Shown piece after piece: positions 46,590 to 58,079 of a stretch of DNA of 64,000 nucleotides; position 1 is the first letter of the stretch; each line of letters begins with the position of its first letter. Made by a program: the position numbers and the translations under genes. The stretch comes from Lutraria lutraria (taxonomy: Eukaryota; Mollusca; Bivalvia; Venerida; Mactridae): positions 15,052,790 to 15,116,789 of the forward strand of contig OZ026844.1 of assembly GCA_964023205.1 (NCBI GenBank). Direction: 5' to 3'. The notes beneath the pieces were generated by a model that saw only the letters and a list, made by a program, of their open reading frames with translations, searched no databases and was not told the DNA's origin.

Positions 46590-49235
46590 TTCCTGAAGTC
46601 ACTGTGTCTCCACCAGCAGCCACAGCTGCTACATACAAACACTATGAGTCATTATAGTGAAAACAATACTGTTTCTGATTATAATTGATCACTTGTTGAT
46701 TATAATGGTTTTGTTGATTTTGCAGAACAAATATCAGTACAGCTGTTAATTAATTATCTTTATGATAGAGTAATGAAAATGAGTAAATGATGTTAAATAT
46801 GTTTAGTGATTTTTTTGCTGGGGTTTAAACATCACACCAACACCTGGACTGTGAGCTTTCGTGATTTAACTTAAGTCAGAGACTTATAATGACCTGTCAC
46901 CCCTTCGAATGAAATTTCGTAAAAACATGAATCTTTTAAGAACTATTCATGAAAAGTTTGTGAACAATTCATGAAGTTTGCGTAACTGTTTGACAAGGGT
47001 ATTAAAGATCAACCACAGAGGCCCAGTATTATACTACTTTCATACCTTAAATATAATAATAAAGTATAATAATAATACTTATAATTACTATATATATATT
47101 CCTGGTATAATTATGTAAGTTAATAAAATACATGCTTCAGTATATTACTAGCACAATGATTTCTGATGTTAGAATACTGTCTAGGTTTACACAGTCACCT
47201 CTGAATAAATGCCACCTTGTGAATATTTGGAGGTGGTCGCTATACACAGTAAAAAGCTAGACCCTGCATCTTTTAGATAGATAAAAGAAAACTAAATTAT
47301 CAAATACAGTAAATTTAAGTGATTGAATACTCCTACAAAAATGACATTAATGAAGTTGTTGAAGTAAGATCTTTATCAATGTAGGTTGTGTTCTTCTTTA
47401 ATTGAATATATGTCTAATATATTGTTGTTTTATCTTCTAGCTATGATGAATGATTATCAGACAATTTTCAAGTTTTCATTTAATACCATATTTGTTCTAC
47501 TGAACGCTGACAATACCTAACTGAAATCTTAAATGTATAATACATGTACCTGATACTTAAATGTATAATACATGTACCTGATAATACATACAGTGCATCC
47601 TCTTCAAAGCAGCACTCTTTGAGAGTAGAACAGTTATGTTGTTGTTTAGAGGTAGTTGTTCTAGAGAAGTTAAATTAATAGTTAAATCATGCCATGGAAA
47701 AAAATCTTGCTGTTGTTGAAGGGAGGTTGTTGCTCAAGAGAGGGTCACTCTGGAGAGGTTGTACTGTAAAATCAAAACTTATACAGTGACCTCTTGTTGG
47801 CTGTAATAAATTCGAACACTCCTAAAAACTAGAACTCATTCTCCAGTCCCAAATGTTTCTGTTATATTTATTCTATGTAGTTTGACTATGCCTGGCTAGA
47901 ACCACATAAAAATTAATGCTTGACCGATAATAGGTCCCATGGTTAATCTTTACTTCGTTATTCACACCTCTTGGTTGAACAATGCATGAGTAATTTACCA
48001 TGGTACGAAACAAACTATGCAAGGGAAATAACTCACAGTATTTCATGGAGTAAAATGATATTGTAACAAAAAGTATGTGACTTCCCAAAATAATTTGAAA
48101 CTTCCTGTATAACTGATTTAATTAGATATTTTTTATTCTGGGAAACTTGTCTAGACAATCTCTGTTAGCCGTCTAGACAGTCTGTTAGTTGATGAAATAT
48201 TCTTTATGGTTTGCTCAACTACTGGTCACCATTGTATGAACCTAATTAAGGCTGTGAACTGTTTAAGGCTTAGTAAAAATCCATGTATCAATATACTGTA
48301 ATTGCCCTATTTAATGTCCCACTCGAACTTAAAACCCCCATACTGTAACCAGAAAATAGCTTACCAAAACAAAGCTTTAAATCCATTGTCTTTAACTATA
48401 ATTTATGTGAATAAAAAAGTCATTTTTGGGTTGCTCAGATGTAACCTTTGGCATTTACATGATGATTGATTTCATTTCAAAACAGCCTCGAATATATCTC
48501 CCCCCCCCTTGCAAAATGTTACACTGGGGCTGTTAAATAGGGTGTTTACTGTATTTTGATTTTGTCTTCTACGCAATCAGTGCATTAATTAGGATAGCTC
48601 TGGTAAAATATTACTGTATTATTTATAAAGAAAATAATATGTTGCAATGATAACTGAACAACTGTTAAACTTTCCTAGCCGTCACTTGCCCGATGCGCAT
48701 GAGTTTTGATTCGGACCAAAGTACTACGTTTTTCTACATCCTCCTTACAATTGTTAAATTAGTACCCGTTCCGTGCTACAGTGCAAGTCTATAAAAAAAT
48801 AAGTTTAGTTTCCATGGGTACTTTCAGTACTTTGTTAGTGAAGTTGTAGAATAAGTTTTACTTTAATAGTAAACTTGATAAACTACCTCATGAATCATGA
48901 TGTACCTATGACAACTTAATCTTACCGGGTACTTATAATGTACTTATGTTTTCTTATTGAATAATTAGTGAGTAAATAATAATTTTTGCTAAGGTTTGAT
49001 GTTATGTAGAAATATGATACCATTGTTAACCACAGTCAGTTATTTTTGGCTTCAGTTACAAATTATCAAAATCAAATGTGTGCATGTCAAAGACAACTGT
49101 TTTCATCCTCTGACTGAAGGTAGGAATAGGGTATTTAGCATTCTGAAGAATGAAAACTGGTTTTGTGACAATTCCTGCAGTATAAGTTGAACCTGACATG
49201 TTAGTGTCCGAAAACTTCTGAATTATGATTCATAT
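46590..49235 (+). other. intronic stretch with several repeats
   Basis: 46900-47000 minus-oriented 22-bp-core element (CCCTTCGAATG to TTTGACAAGGG). 47185-47260 fragment of the TA/CAGTCAAACC MITE. 47591-47766 TA/CAGTGCATCC MITE (TA on both sides). 48670-48850 copy of the repeat that also abuts exon 2. No gene. Confidence 0.6.
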
Positions 49236-49311
49236 CGAGGGTTCAACGCAACAGTGTCGTAACTCATATTGAAATAAGAACAAGGTAAGACTGTGTTGCG
49301 CTGAGCCCTCG
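49236..49311 (+). mobile_element. 76-bp hairpin element, copy E
   Basis: Full length with a few right-arm changes (AAGGTAAGACTG). ATAT on both sides. Confidence 0.85.
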
Positions 49312-49316
49312 ATATA

Positions 49317-49404
49317 CTGTCAAACCTGTGAAAAAATGCCACCCTTGGGAAGAGCATGATGTGGCCTTTATTCACAGGGTGCCTTTTGTTCACTAGTTTG
49401 ACTG
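49317..49404 (+). mobile_element. TA/CAGTCAAACC MITE, internally deleted 88-bp form
   Basis: CTGTCAAACCTGTG to TAGTTTGACTG with TA flanks. About half the usual interior is missing. It starts 5 bp after hairpin copy E. Confidence 0.75.
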
Positions 49405-49859
49405 TAAATGAATTATAATTCAGAAGTTGTTATTATGTTTAAGGGAAGGGTTTCTGGGGATGAAATAGCTTGTTGGAGCCTATTTGGGGCCTGTAACCAA
49501 CATGGGAGAAATGGTTTATGTAATAAATACAATTGTAAGAATGTATGATTGTTAGTGATAAGAATTAAATAATGTCTTTTATCTTGCGTGTATCTTGGCC
49601 AGTATCTGAGGAACTGACATGGGAGTCTAAACTTACCAATGATTATTTTATAATTTGCTTTTGTTAACTTGATAGCATGTTTATAATGCACAACATGTAA
49701 TCTAGCAATTTGTTGTGAGAAGTTTTTATGTATTATGAAATCTCGAAGAATTTATGTCTGGTTCCTTCCTGAATCTTGGTTTTTGTTTTATTTATGTTTA
49801 CAAAACTGGCTACACCCAGATTTTCTTATTACATGACATTATCAAACCTCTCTTAGTGA
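49405..49859 (+). other. intronic stretch, no feature
   Basis: Nothing recognised. Confidence 0.5.
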
Positions 49860-50704
49860 GAGTCAAAGAAAAAAAGGGGAAGGAGGAAGTGAAAGAGAGA
49901 GAGAGATAAAGTAAAAGTGGATGGGATGAGGGTAGTGGGAGAGAAGAAGAGAAAGAAAGAGGGAGATAAAGTAAGAGGATGGGAGGGGGTAGTGGGAGAG
50001 AAGAAGAGAAAGAAAGAGGGAGGTGAAGTAAGAGGATGGGAGGGGGTAGTGGAGAACGTCAGAATTAGGGAGGAGGGTAATGAGAGAGATGAAGAGAAAG
50101 AGGGAGGGAGGAGGGAGGGAAGTGGAGAGAGGGAGAAAGAGGGAGGGAGGTGAAACTTTATGGAGAGAGGAAGAAAGAGGGAGGGAGGAGGGAGTGAAGT
50201 GGAGAGAGGGAGAAAGAGGGAGGGAGGAGGGAGGGAAGTGGAGAGGTGAAGAAAGAGGGGGGGGTGAGATTTGAGAGAGGAAGAAAGAGAGAGGGAGGAG
50301 GGAGTGAAGTGGAGAGAGGAAGAAAGAGGGAGGGAGGTAAAACTTTGTGGAGAGAGGAAGAAAGAGAGAGGGAGGAGGGAGGGAAGTGGAGTTAGGAAGA
50401 AAGAGGGAGGGAGTGAAGTGGAGAGAGGAACAAAGAGGGATGTAGGAGGGAGGGAAGTGGAGAGAGGAACAAAGAGGTAAGAAGGAGGAACTTTGTGGGG
50501 TGAGAGGAAGAAAGTGGGAGGGAGGGAAGTGGAGAGAGGAACAGTAAGAGGGAGGGAAGTATTGGGAGTGAGAGGGAGGGAGGAGGGCAGTGGAGAGTGG
50601 GTGAGTAAGTGTAAGGAGGTAGTGGAAAGAGTAAGAGAAATTGAGGGAGTAGTGGAAAGAGTAAGATAGAGGGAGGGAGGGAGGGAAGTGGAGAGAGGAG
50701 AGAG
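49860..50704 (+). repeat. polypurine tract of about 845 bp (GGGAGGGA/GAGAGAGGAAGAAAG)
   Basis: The plus strand is almost entirely A and G, with loose 40-100-bp internal periodicity (GGAGGGAAGTGGAGAGAGG). The 281-residue Ser/Leu/Pro/Phe frame on the minus strand and the Glu/Arg/Gly frames on the plus strand are composition artefacts. Confidence 0.95.
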
Positions 50705-53072
50705 TCATTATCTTGCTGAACTGCAGAAATGAAAAATGTTCTAATTTTTGATAACTGGACTAGACTTTGCGTATCTTTTGCCTGAAGTAAATAAAGATAT
50801 GTTTAATACGTCCTACCTATCCATCTAGATCTGCATGTACTGATATTAAGTCTGGTCCTCTGGGAATAGTTGTTGGGTCTGGGATGAATTAGTTATTCCA
50901 CTGTAATTATTTTTCTCCTCTCATGCTGTTGTCCCATTGTAGAACATTATTGGAATATGTCGATATGTGATAAAGGTGACAAGAGGAAAAAGAATGTGAT
51001 AATTGTCACACTGTGACTATCCAGTATCCACCACTTGGTGCTTGAATTAGTTTTTGTACTGCTCCCTGTGTTGCTTTCTTTAGATAAGCTGTTTTACAAG
51101 GATGGGGGGAAAGGTTTATTGTTAGTGATAAACCTAAGATAATGACAAGACTAAGTACAGTCAAACCTTAGTAAGCAGCCATCTCTGGATAAAGGCCACC
51201 CTGTGAATAAAGGCCATTGTTTTAAAAACTGCCATTGATTATTTAGAACAAAGGTCACCTTTGAATAAAAGTCACCTGGCAAATATTATAAAGGCCATTT
51301 TTGTCTTTTCCAAGTGTGACCTTTGCTCACAGGTTTGTCTGTATTTTGATTTTGCACTTAAGCATCAAATGAAGACCACTTATAAAATGGAAAATGACAA
51401 TGAACTTGCCATAATGCTTTGACACTATTATAGAAAGCCTTGGAATTCCCGTCTCCTGATAGATTCAGCTGGAGGAGTTCTTACTGTAGTATTTAAGTGC
51501 TGTTCAATGTAAAAACTCATTTGTATAAAAGTGTAATTTAACACGATATTTAATGGCATTCAACTTCTCTTAACACGAACAAATACTGTGCATTATAAGA
51601 AGCAGTGCATGTATTAATGATTTAAAACCAGTTGCTTCAAATAATAGATCACAGTTATTTTAACATTATCATCATCAAACTAGAGGTAACAACCTCCTGA
51701 ATAGATAGGCCAATTCTAGCTCTGATTTATTTAATAGGCAAAGTTAATATATGAGTTAAGATCTACAGCTGTGTGTAAATGTCATATTGTAGTCTTCTCT
51801 TACCCTGTGGTGGCTTTTCTCCACAGATATTTCTGTATATGTTATTCACAGGTTTTACTGTGTATGTTGTCCACATCTTGTACTGTACAGTGAATCCTGT
51901 GTTAGTGGAACCCTCCATATAAAGGCCACCCTGTAATGAAAGCCATTCTTTCACTGATCATTTTGATCAAAATGACCTCTGAATAAAGGCCACCTGTCAA
52001 TAAATTCCACATTTTGTCTTTCCCAAGGGTGGCCTTTGTTCACAGGTTAATCTGTATAATGTTGACCATGTGTTTTACTGTAATTATTATATTGTCAAAA
52101 AAGGTTTGACAGCATGTATATGTGTGGTTAAATATACAATATTTTGGCTGAATACTCCATTCTACTGAACTTAGTAACTGTTGTCCTTGCCAAAAATTAT
52201 TACCATGCAGTATTGCACAAACATGGTGGTTTAATTAAATTGCTGTTCCTGGCGTTTTCATGTACTGTACCTAAAATAAGTTGTCTTTGATGTAATGTTA
52301 ACATTCTTAGTAAATTATTCAACAGAAAACTTAAAAGCTCCAAAAACCCTTGAGAAAATTTGTCATTTAAAGGAAAGTGAGTGATTAACATGAGAAAAAG
52401 TTACTGGTGGTAAATGACAGTTTGTTTTGTAGTGAGGAAATGGTTGGAATCAATACAGTAGAAGTTATATGTGCACTATATGTGCATCAAATGCTGCCTG
52501 TATGGCGTACCAACTTACTTGTCCTGTTGCTATGGTATTCACTGAACATTACTTGTCCTTTGGGATGATTTTGTCTAGAAATGTGTTAGCCCACATGTAC
52601 TTTGACAAGTTTCAGGTAACAGGAGGCAATAATCACTTATGTACATGTATTTACCTACTATGTATTCACATATAAGATTTTAACGCTCTAAAGTTTCAAC
52701 GGTTCTTTTTGTATACCTTGTCTTCATCTTTCGTTCATATTCAGTTGTATAAAATTGTGTTAAAATAAAACAAACATAATGATAATTTTATTTGATTAGA
52801 AATAATAACCAATCCAATTCAGTGTTGCTAATTATTGTATCTACATGTTTGAAAGCTGAGCTTTCCATAGCTGTCACTCTGAATCTAGACCACTCGGCAC
52901 ACACTATTTTTATGCGGGCCAAAGTACGACTTTCTACATCGACCATGCAATTGTTAAACTGGTTCCCATTCAATGTTGCAGTGAAAGTCTATGTAACTTC
53001 ACTCACTCACTGTTCAGTTTCCATGAGTACTGTTAGTACTTTGATTTTAATAAGGCTTTTATGTATTTTCAG
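50705..53072 (+). other. 3' end of RXYLT1 intron 1 with two MITEs and one repeat
   Basis: TA/CAGTCAAACC MITEs in minus orientation at 51158-51341 and 51888-52053. A third copy of the 17.7/48.7-kb repeat at about 52855-53050 reaches to within about 25 bp of the exon 2 acceptor. Confidence 0.65.
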
Positions 53073-53264
53073 AATTAGCCGAAGATGACATGGACTGGAA
53101 TCCTTGGGGAGAAGAGTTTGAGAATGAACAACTTGTTATCTCTCATCATGAACCTCCCAAAATATTGTGGAACCTGCAGCATACAGACAGTAAGCATATC
53201 TCACTCAAGGGGAACAACTCCAACAGAATATACAATGTAGAAGTTTGGGGGAAAGCTGCCATTG
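53073..53264 (+). CDS. RXYLT1: RXYLT1 (TMEM5)-like coding exon 2 (stem, WNPW and VWGKAAI blocks)
   Basis: 192 bp completing residue 47 and running through residue 110 plus one base. DMDWNPWGEEFENEQ corresponds to ESEEWNPWEGDEKNEQ, and VEVWGKAAI(G) to VQIWGKAAIG, in human RXYLT1. The spacing between the two blocks is similar. Acceptor TATTTTCAG, donor ATTG/GTGAGA, phase 1 on both sides. One N-glycosylation sequon (N94-N-S) falls in the lumenal stem. The catalytic domain that should follow (human LYLWEHI onward) is not found before 64000, so the gene is partial here only because the window ends. Confidence 0.92.
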
Positions 53265-53324
53265 GTGAGAAAATGTTTATATTCTTCATGTAGCTTACTG
53301 CTTCTGCTTATGTATTGAACTATG

Positions 53325-53430
53325 TTCCCCTTCAAATGGAATTCATGAAAACATGAATTTTTCATGAACTTTTCCTGTGTAGTTCAAGTATAGTTCATGA
53401 TTAGTTCTTGAAGTACCGGTATGTATAACT
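53325..53430 (-). mobile_element. CCCCTGTCAAA/22-bp-core element, minus orientation
   Basis: CCCCTTCAAATGGAATTCATG on the left, TATAACTATTTAACAG on the right. One to two core units. A related fragment lies at 53562-53652 ending CAATTTGACAGG. Confidence 0.7.
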
Positions 53431-53668
53431 ATTTAACAGACTGGTAATCTCTGTCCACTGGTCATTAACCAAAGATTACGTAATGGAGAGATTGCTGATA
53501 ATGATTAGTTTAAGGTTACAATATATCACATTAATTGTAGTCTTTGATGACAATTACTTAATGTAGGAGTTCATGAATTTTTCTTGAAATATTCTTGCAT
53601 ACTTCATGAATATTTCATGAATACATCATGAAGTAGGAATAACAATTTGACAGGATACCAATACTGTT

Positions 53669-53744
53669 CGAGGGCTCAGCGCAACACTGTCATAACTTGT
53701 TCTTATTTCAATATGAGTTATTACACTGTTGCATTGAACTCTCG
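53669..53744 (-). mobile_element. 76-bp hairpin element, copy F, minus orientation
   Basis: Reverse of the others (CGAGGGCTCAGCGC first). Flanked by TGTT on both sides, a clear 4-bp duplication. It lies 17 bp after a 22-bp-core element fragment. Confidence 0.85.
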
Positions 53745-56700
53745 TGTTGTATTTCAGTGATAAACATTTTGACATTCAGGGTCTCGGGATTATGTAGTCT
53801 TAATACTAGCCCTGCAGCTGCAGCAGCCAGATGTTGTATTTGTCAAACTGTTAAATCAATGGTGTTGCTAAGCATTAAAATCTTCAAGATAATCTATTTT
53901 GTTGAACGCTGCTGTGTAATCCTGCATGAAGTTAGATTCTAAAATCCAAGTAATGAATGTTTAAATTTACCTTTTAGGAAACCGAAATGCTCATTTAATA
54001 CAAGAATACACAGACTAGATTTGACATATTCATGTGGGCGTTTTTTTTATCTGCCACAAAAAAAAACAGGAACTGTGATCCAGCAATCACATTTTTATCA
54101 TTCACTCAGTATGAATTGTTAAAAATTTAAAATGTCTGTGAATCTAAATGCTTTAGTGCTATTTTTGTATCAATTTTTTTGGCTAAATGTTTTAAGTTAA
54201 TTAGGGAAAAAAGCTGTGTACGATTGAGAGGAATAAGGATTATACTTCCCCGGTTTGAGGAAATTGTATGCTATGGATGAATTGAGACAGTGATCTTCAA
54301 ACATAGAGCTATAATCTTGGTTAGAATCTACAATTGGCATACAACTGAATGGTTTTGTAATTATTCTGCGCATCTTTATGATTCAGATCAAAGTTTTGCA
54401 TCAAAATATAGATCACATAGATGCTTGCCACAGAAAAATTATACAGTACACCAATCTTTATATCTCTGTTTGCTGTTATTTTTATCCATCAATTTTATAA
54501 TTGGCCGGCTTTTAATCCTAGGTTATCTGTCTGAGATTGAATTTTGTTACTTATACATGTTTATATTGGCTCATAGTGTACAGTAGGAATGATGTAATCT
54601 AAAGAGAAGATTTTATATTTTGCATTAAGACTTTGTTTGTTTATGCCTTTGGATGGGTTACTCTTTCTTTGAGAGGAATAAAAGTGCCTTAAAAAAGATC
54701 TCATATCAGACCCCTGAGCAAGACTTCCCAGACTCTGGGCTTTAAAAACTTGAGAACAGTCTAATAATGAGCTTGAATCTCAATTCCATTCTCAAAGTAT
54801 TATGGTTTAAAATGTAGAGCTAATTGATATTTAGATACATGTTCAGATTAATTATGCTGTCAGACTATTGTATCAATGATATTATTATTTTCCGATCTTT
54901 ATTAACTTAGAAACAATAAAAGACAAAATATGAGATTTGAGCTCATAGAGACCGATCTCAAGTGATATAACCTCGAAGCCTGATTCCAATCAAGTTCTTC
55001 CCTTCCTTAATTCTGTAGTTACCAGTATTGGTAAGTTACACACGAGCATACCATCATTGGGACCGGGATTCTCTAAGATTATGTATACAATAATATCGGA
55101 AGAAAGAAATTTATTTAAACTGAGATAAAATTTATTGACTATAGTTGAAAGTTACATTGAATCAAATTGACTTAAACTGTTTATACAGTAAAAAGTAATA
55201 CAGGATAGATTGTTGCTTTCAGCAAGTTTGAATTAATTACAACACAAGATCAATGAGTATCTCTCTGAAATCCTATTTGTCAATCTGTTCACTTCACCTA
55301 GGGCTTAGCATATAAGATATAGAAGCTTAAGTTGATCTGATTTTAATGAGATTGGTACCTTACCTTGCATGTTATGTGAGCCAGTTTGTTGTCCTTTTTC
55401 TTGTAATAAACATATACGTACATGTATATTAATATAAGGGCGGCAAAGTTGTCCATATTGCCCAGGTTGTCCCACAGCCTGTACGGACAAGTGAAAATTT
55501 CCAGAATTTACTACCGGTATATAAATATCACACGGACAAGTTGAGAAATGCTTCTGGCAAAACAGACAAGTAAGTCAAAATCAGATTTTGCTGGTCCTTA
55601 TACTGGGGCCTCTCAGTGGTTGAGTCGCCAGGTTATGGTTTATAAATAGTAATTACTGGTACCACTGTAACTGCTGTGATTTTTAACCCACAACAGGAAC
55701 CAGACAAATTTTACCTGTGACTTAAAGCTGTCCAACCAGCTTACCAATCTCTACCAAGAGTTTTCATTTGTCGCGCCTCTCATAAATCTCTATCAACGTC
55801 TAAAAAGTAGTTCAAAACATGTATCCAAGTCTCCTAAATTTCCATCTAATAGACAAAATCAGGCTTTAGTTTTTATCTATGTGTATTTTGTTGTTAGAAT
55901 GTAAAACAATTACATAGTTTTTTGTTTGTTTATTTCCGTTTAAGCAATTTGAATTACAATGTACTGGCCTAATTACTGTGTAATTACTGGTAGTAAACAA
56001 ACATATTCCATCCAGAAATATTCTGCTTGATAAATGAAAGATTTCTTGTGATTTTCTTGTAAATCATTACAGTTTTTTACTCCACGTATTCTACGATGGA
56101 AATTGTTTCTCACAGGTGTAAAGTTTGTACCATTTGTCGCTTTATTCCTTGTTTTACAAGAATCTTTTAAAACTCTGAGACGTTGGTTGACAAAGGTGTA
56201 TGGGAGAAATAACAAAGGACAACTCTGTGTAGAGATTGCCAGCTTACAGAAGGTTTATGGATCTATCAGGATGTTATCAGTATTCCTTATTTATTAAAGC
56301 TGGAAATGTCACTGTACGACCCTGGCAATGTTAAAATCTGCATCATGACAAAAGACTTTTCAAACTAGTTTGACGTTTGGTCTGACAGCCAAGGAAGACC
56401 TGTCTGACTTATTGAAAACTTGTTTGACAGAATTAAGAATTAAGTCTTTAATTAAAAATATCCATTGTAATGGTGTGAAATAAGCAAAAAATTCAAATTC
56501 AAGGGCAGATAACTCAAAAACATTTTAAATGTTTCTGTTATCATATGCTATGATCATGCAAAGTTTTAAACAGTTCTGTTGAATAGATTTCATCATCCTA
56601 TAATGTCTACGTGAAAACATGTAGCAAGTATCCTTAATAGTTTTATTTAAATAATTCTCATGTTTGATAGATTATATTTAGCTCATGCTTATTGGTCACA

Positions 56701-56768
56701 GAGCTCTCATCAGCCTTGGATTGCTTCCCATGCTAAGGTACAACTTACAACTACTTTAGTTTTAAATA

Positions 56769-56973
56769 CTGTAATTTCATTTATTTTCGTTTGGCACAAT
56801 TTTCATGGTTTTTACCAAAATGGCTATTTCGTGGGGACATAAATTCGTGGATTTTGATTTTTGAAAAAATGCCTTATCTCTGCATTTAAATTCATGGGGA
56901 TTTGATTTCGTGGATGAGCCGACCCACGGAATCCACGAAATTAAATCCCCAACGAAAATTAATGATTCCACAG
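56769..56973 (-). mobile_element. CTGTGGAATCATT MITE, copy 2, minus orientation
   Basis: CTGTAATTTCATTTATTTTC to GAAAATTAATGATTCCACAG, TA on both sides, 205 bp. Confidence 0.88.
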
Positions 56974-57469
56974 TATATACAGATTAAAATCCTCATCAAT
57001 AATAATAACATTTGCAACACTCTGAATTATTCTTGGCTGATGAAATTCTTACAAGCCAGTATTGCATCCATTTTGGGGGGGGGGGGGGAGGCATTTGGAG
57101 AATTAACAAGGTTGTCAAATATCAAGAGGGTATTTAGTCCAACAAAACTGATCAGTTATCATGCAGCTTGTAATTTAAAAGCTCAGTGAAGTTAAATATC
57201 CAACTAAAGACATGATAATTTCATTGTTCATTATAACTAAACTTCAACATCAACAGTGATCATAAGCTGCGATTTGGATCTTAGAATTTTATCATCATGT
57301 TCACCAGAACAAAAAAGATCTTGAAGTAATGTCAGAATTGCTGCAGATTGTGTTTAAGGTTGACAATGTATAAATGGTAAAAATAGTTTTGGAAGCCTAA
57401 TGACCAATATAGGATGGTCGGATTCTGATCAAACCTGCAAATATACCTGTCTCGTGATGATATGTATAT

Positions 57470-57545
57470 CGAGGGCTCAGCGCAACACTGTCGGAACTTG
57501 TTCTTATTTCAATATGAGTTACAACACTGTTGCGCTGAACCCTCG
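57470..57545 (-). mobile_element. 76-bp hairpin element, copy G, minus orientation
   Basis: Full length, ATAT on both sides, near-consensus arms. Confidence 0.86.
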
Positions 57546-58079
57546 ATATACACCATCAGAGCAGAAAAAATCTAGCTACTATATCAAACATGAATTCAAA
57601 ACAATTTTAGTTTCAGTCCTTTTATCATAAACTGATAATAATTTTCATGAAGAATTTAGTGTTTGTGTAATTGTCTTTTGCTGTAATATGTCCATCAATG
57701 TTATACAGTAATTTAATTGTCATGTAATGTACAAGGTCTCAATGATAGCCATGGCAAAACTTCAACTGTTTTCTGTTATTGTTAATTTTAGCTCCGCAGT
57801 GCACACTGTTATGACAAATGTGTTTTTCAAAAATCCATTTTACAAGGGAAGTCAGTCATTGAGGTGAATTATTTTAATTGGCCAACTGTGTTATTGATGA
57901 AAATTACAATGTGTCTTTGAGTTGGTAATTCAGTACCACCAGAGTGGAATGAAAGTTACGCTTATAAAATATTGTTCTTGACTGGAGGACTATTAAAACT
58001 AAACCGTTAGGAATGTTTGTTCAAGATTCTATGATGTTCATGAGTGAACTGTGCACAATATGTTCATTAATTGGGTACA
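57546..58079 (+). other. intronic stretch, no feature
   Basis: Nothing recognised. The sequence then grades into the 44-bp satellite. Confidence 0.5.

Larger units (their letters stand above)
13774..53072 (+). other. RXYLT1-like intron 1, about 39.3 kb
   Basis: Bounded by GTTGGT and TATTTTCAG with matching phase 1. No protein family is recognised inside on either strand. The intron is filled by tandem arrays, MITEs, SINEs and unclassified AT-rich DNA, itemised below. An unseen short 5' exon or a nested non-coding RNA cannot be excluded. Confidence 0.8.

Noticed and set aside
49863..50708. 281-residue Ser/Leu/Pro-rich minus-strand ORF
   Set aside because: Translation of the polypurine tract. 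No domain, no splice support, low complexity.
56103..56297. 64-codon plus-strand ORF considered as RXYLT1 exon 3
   Set aside because: It does not resemble the LYLWEHI segment expected next, and it overlaps an equally long antisense frame.
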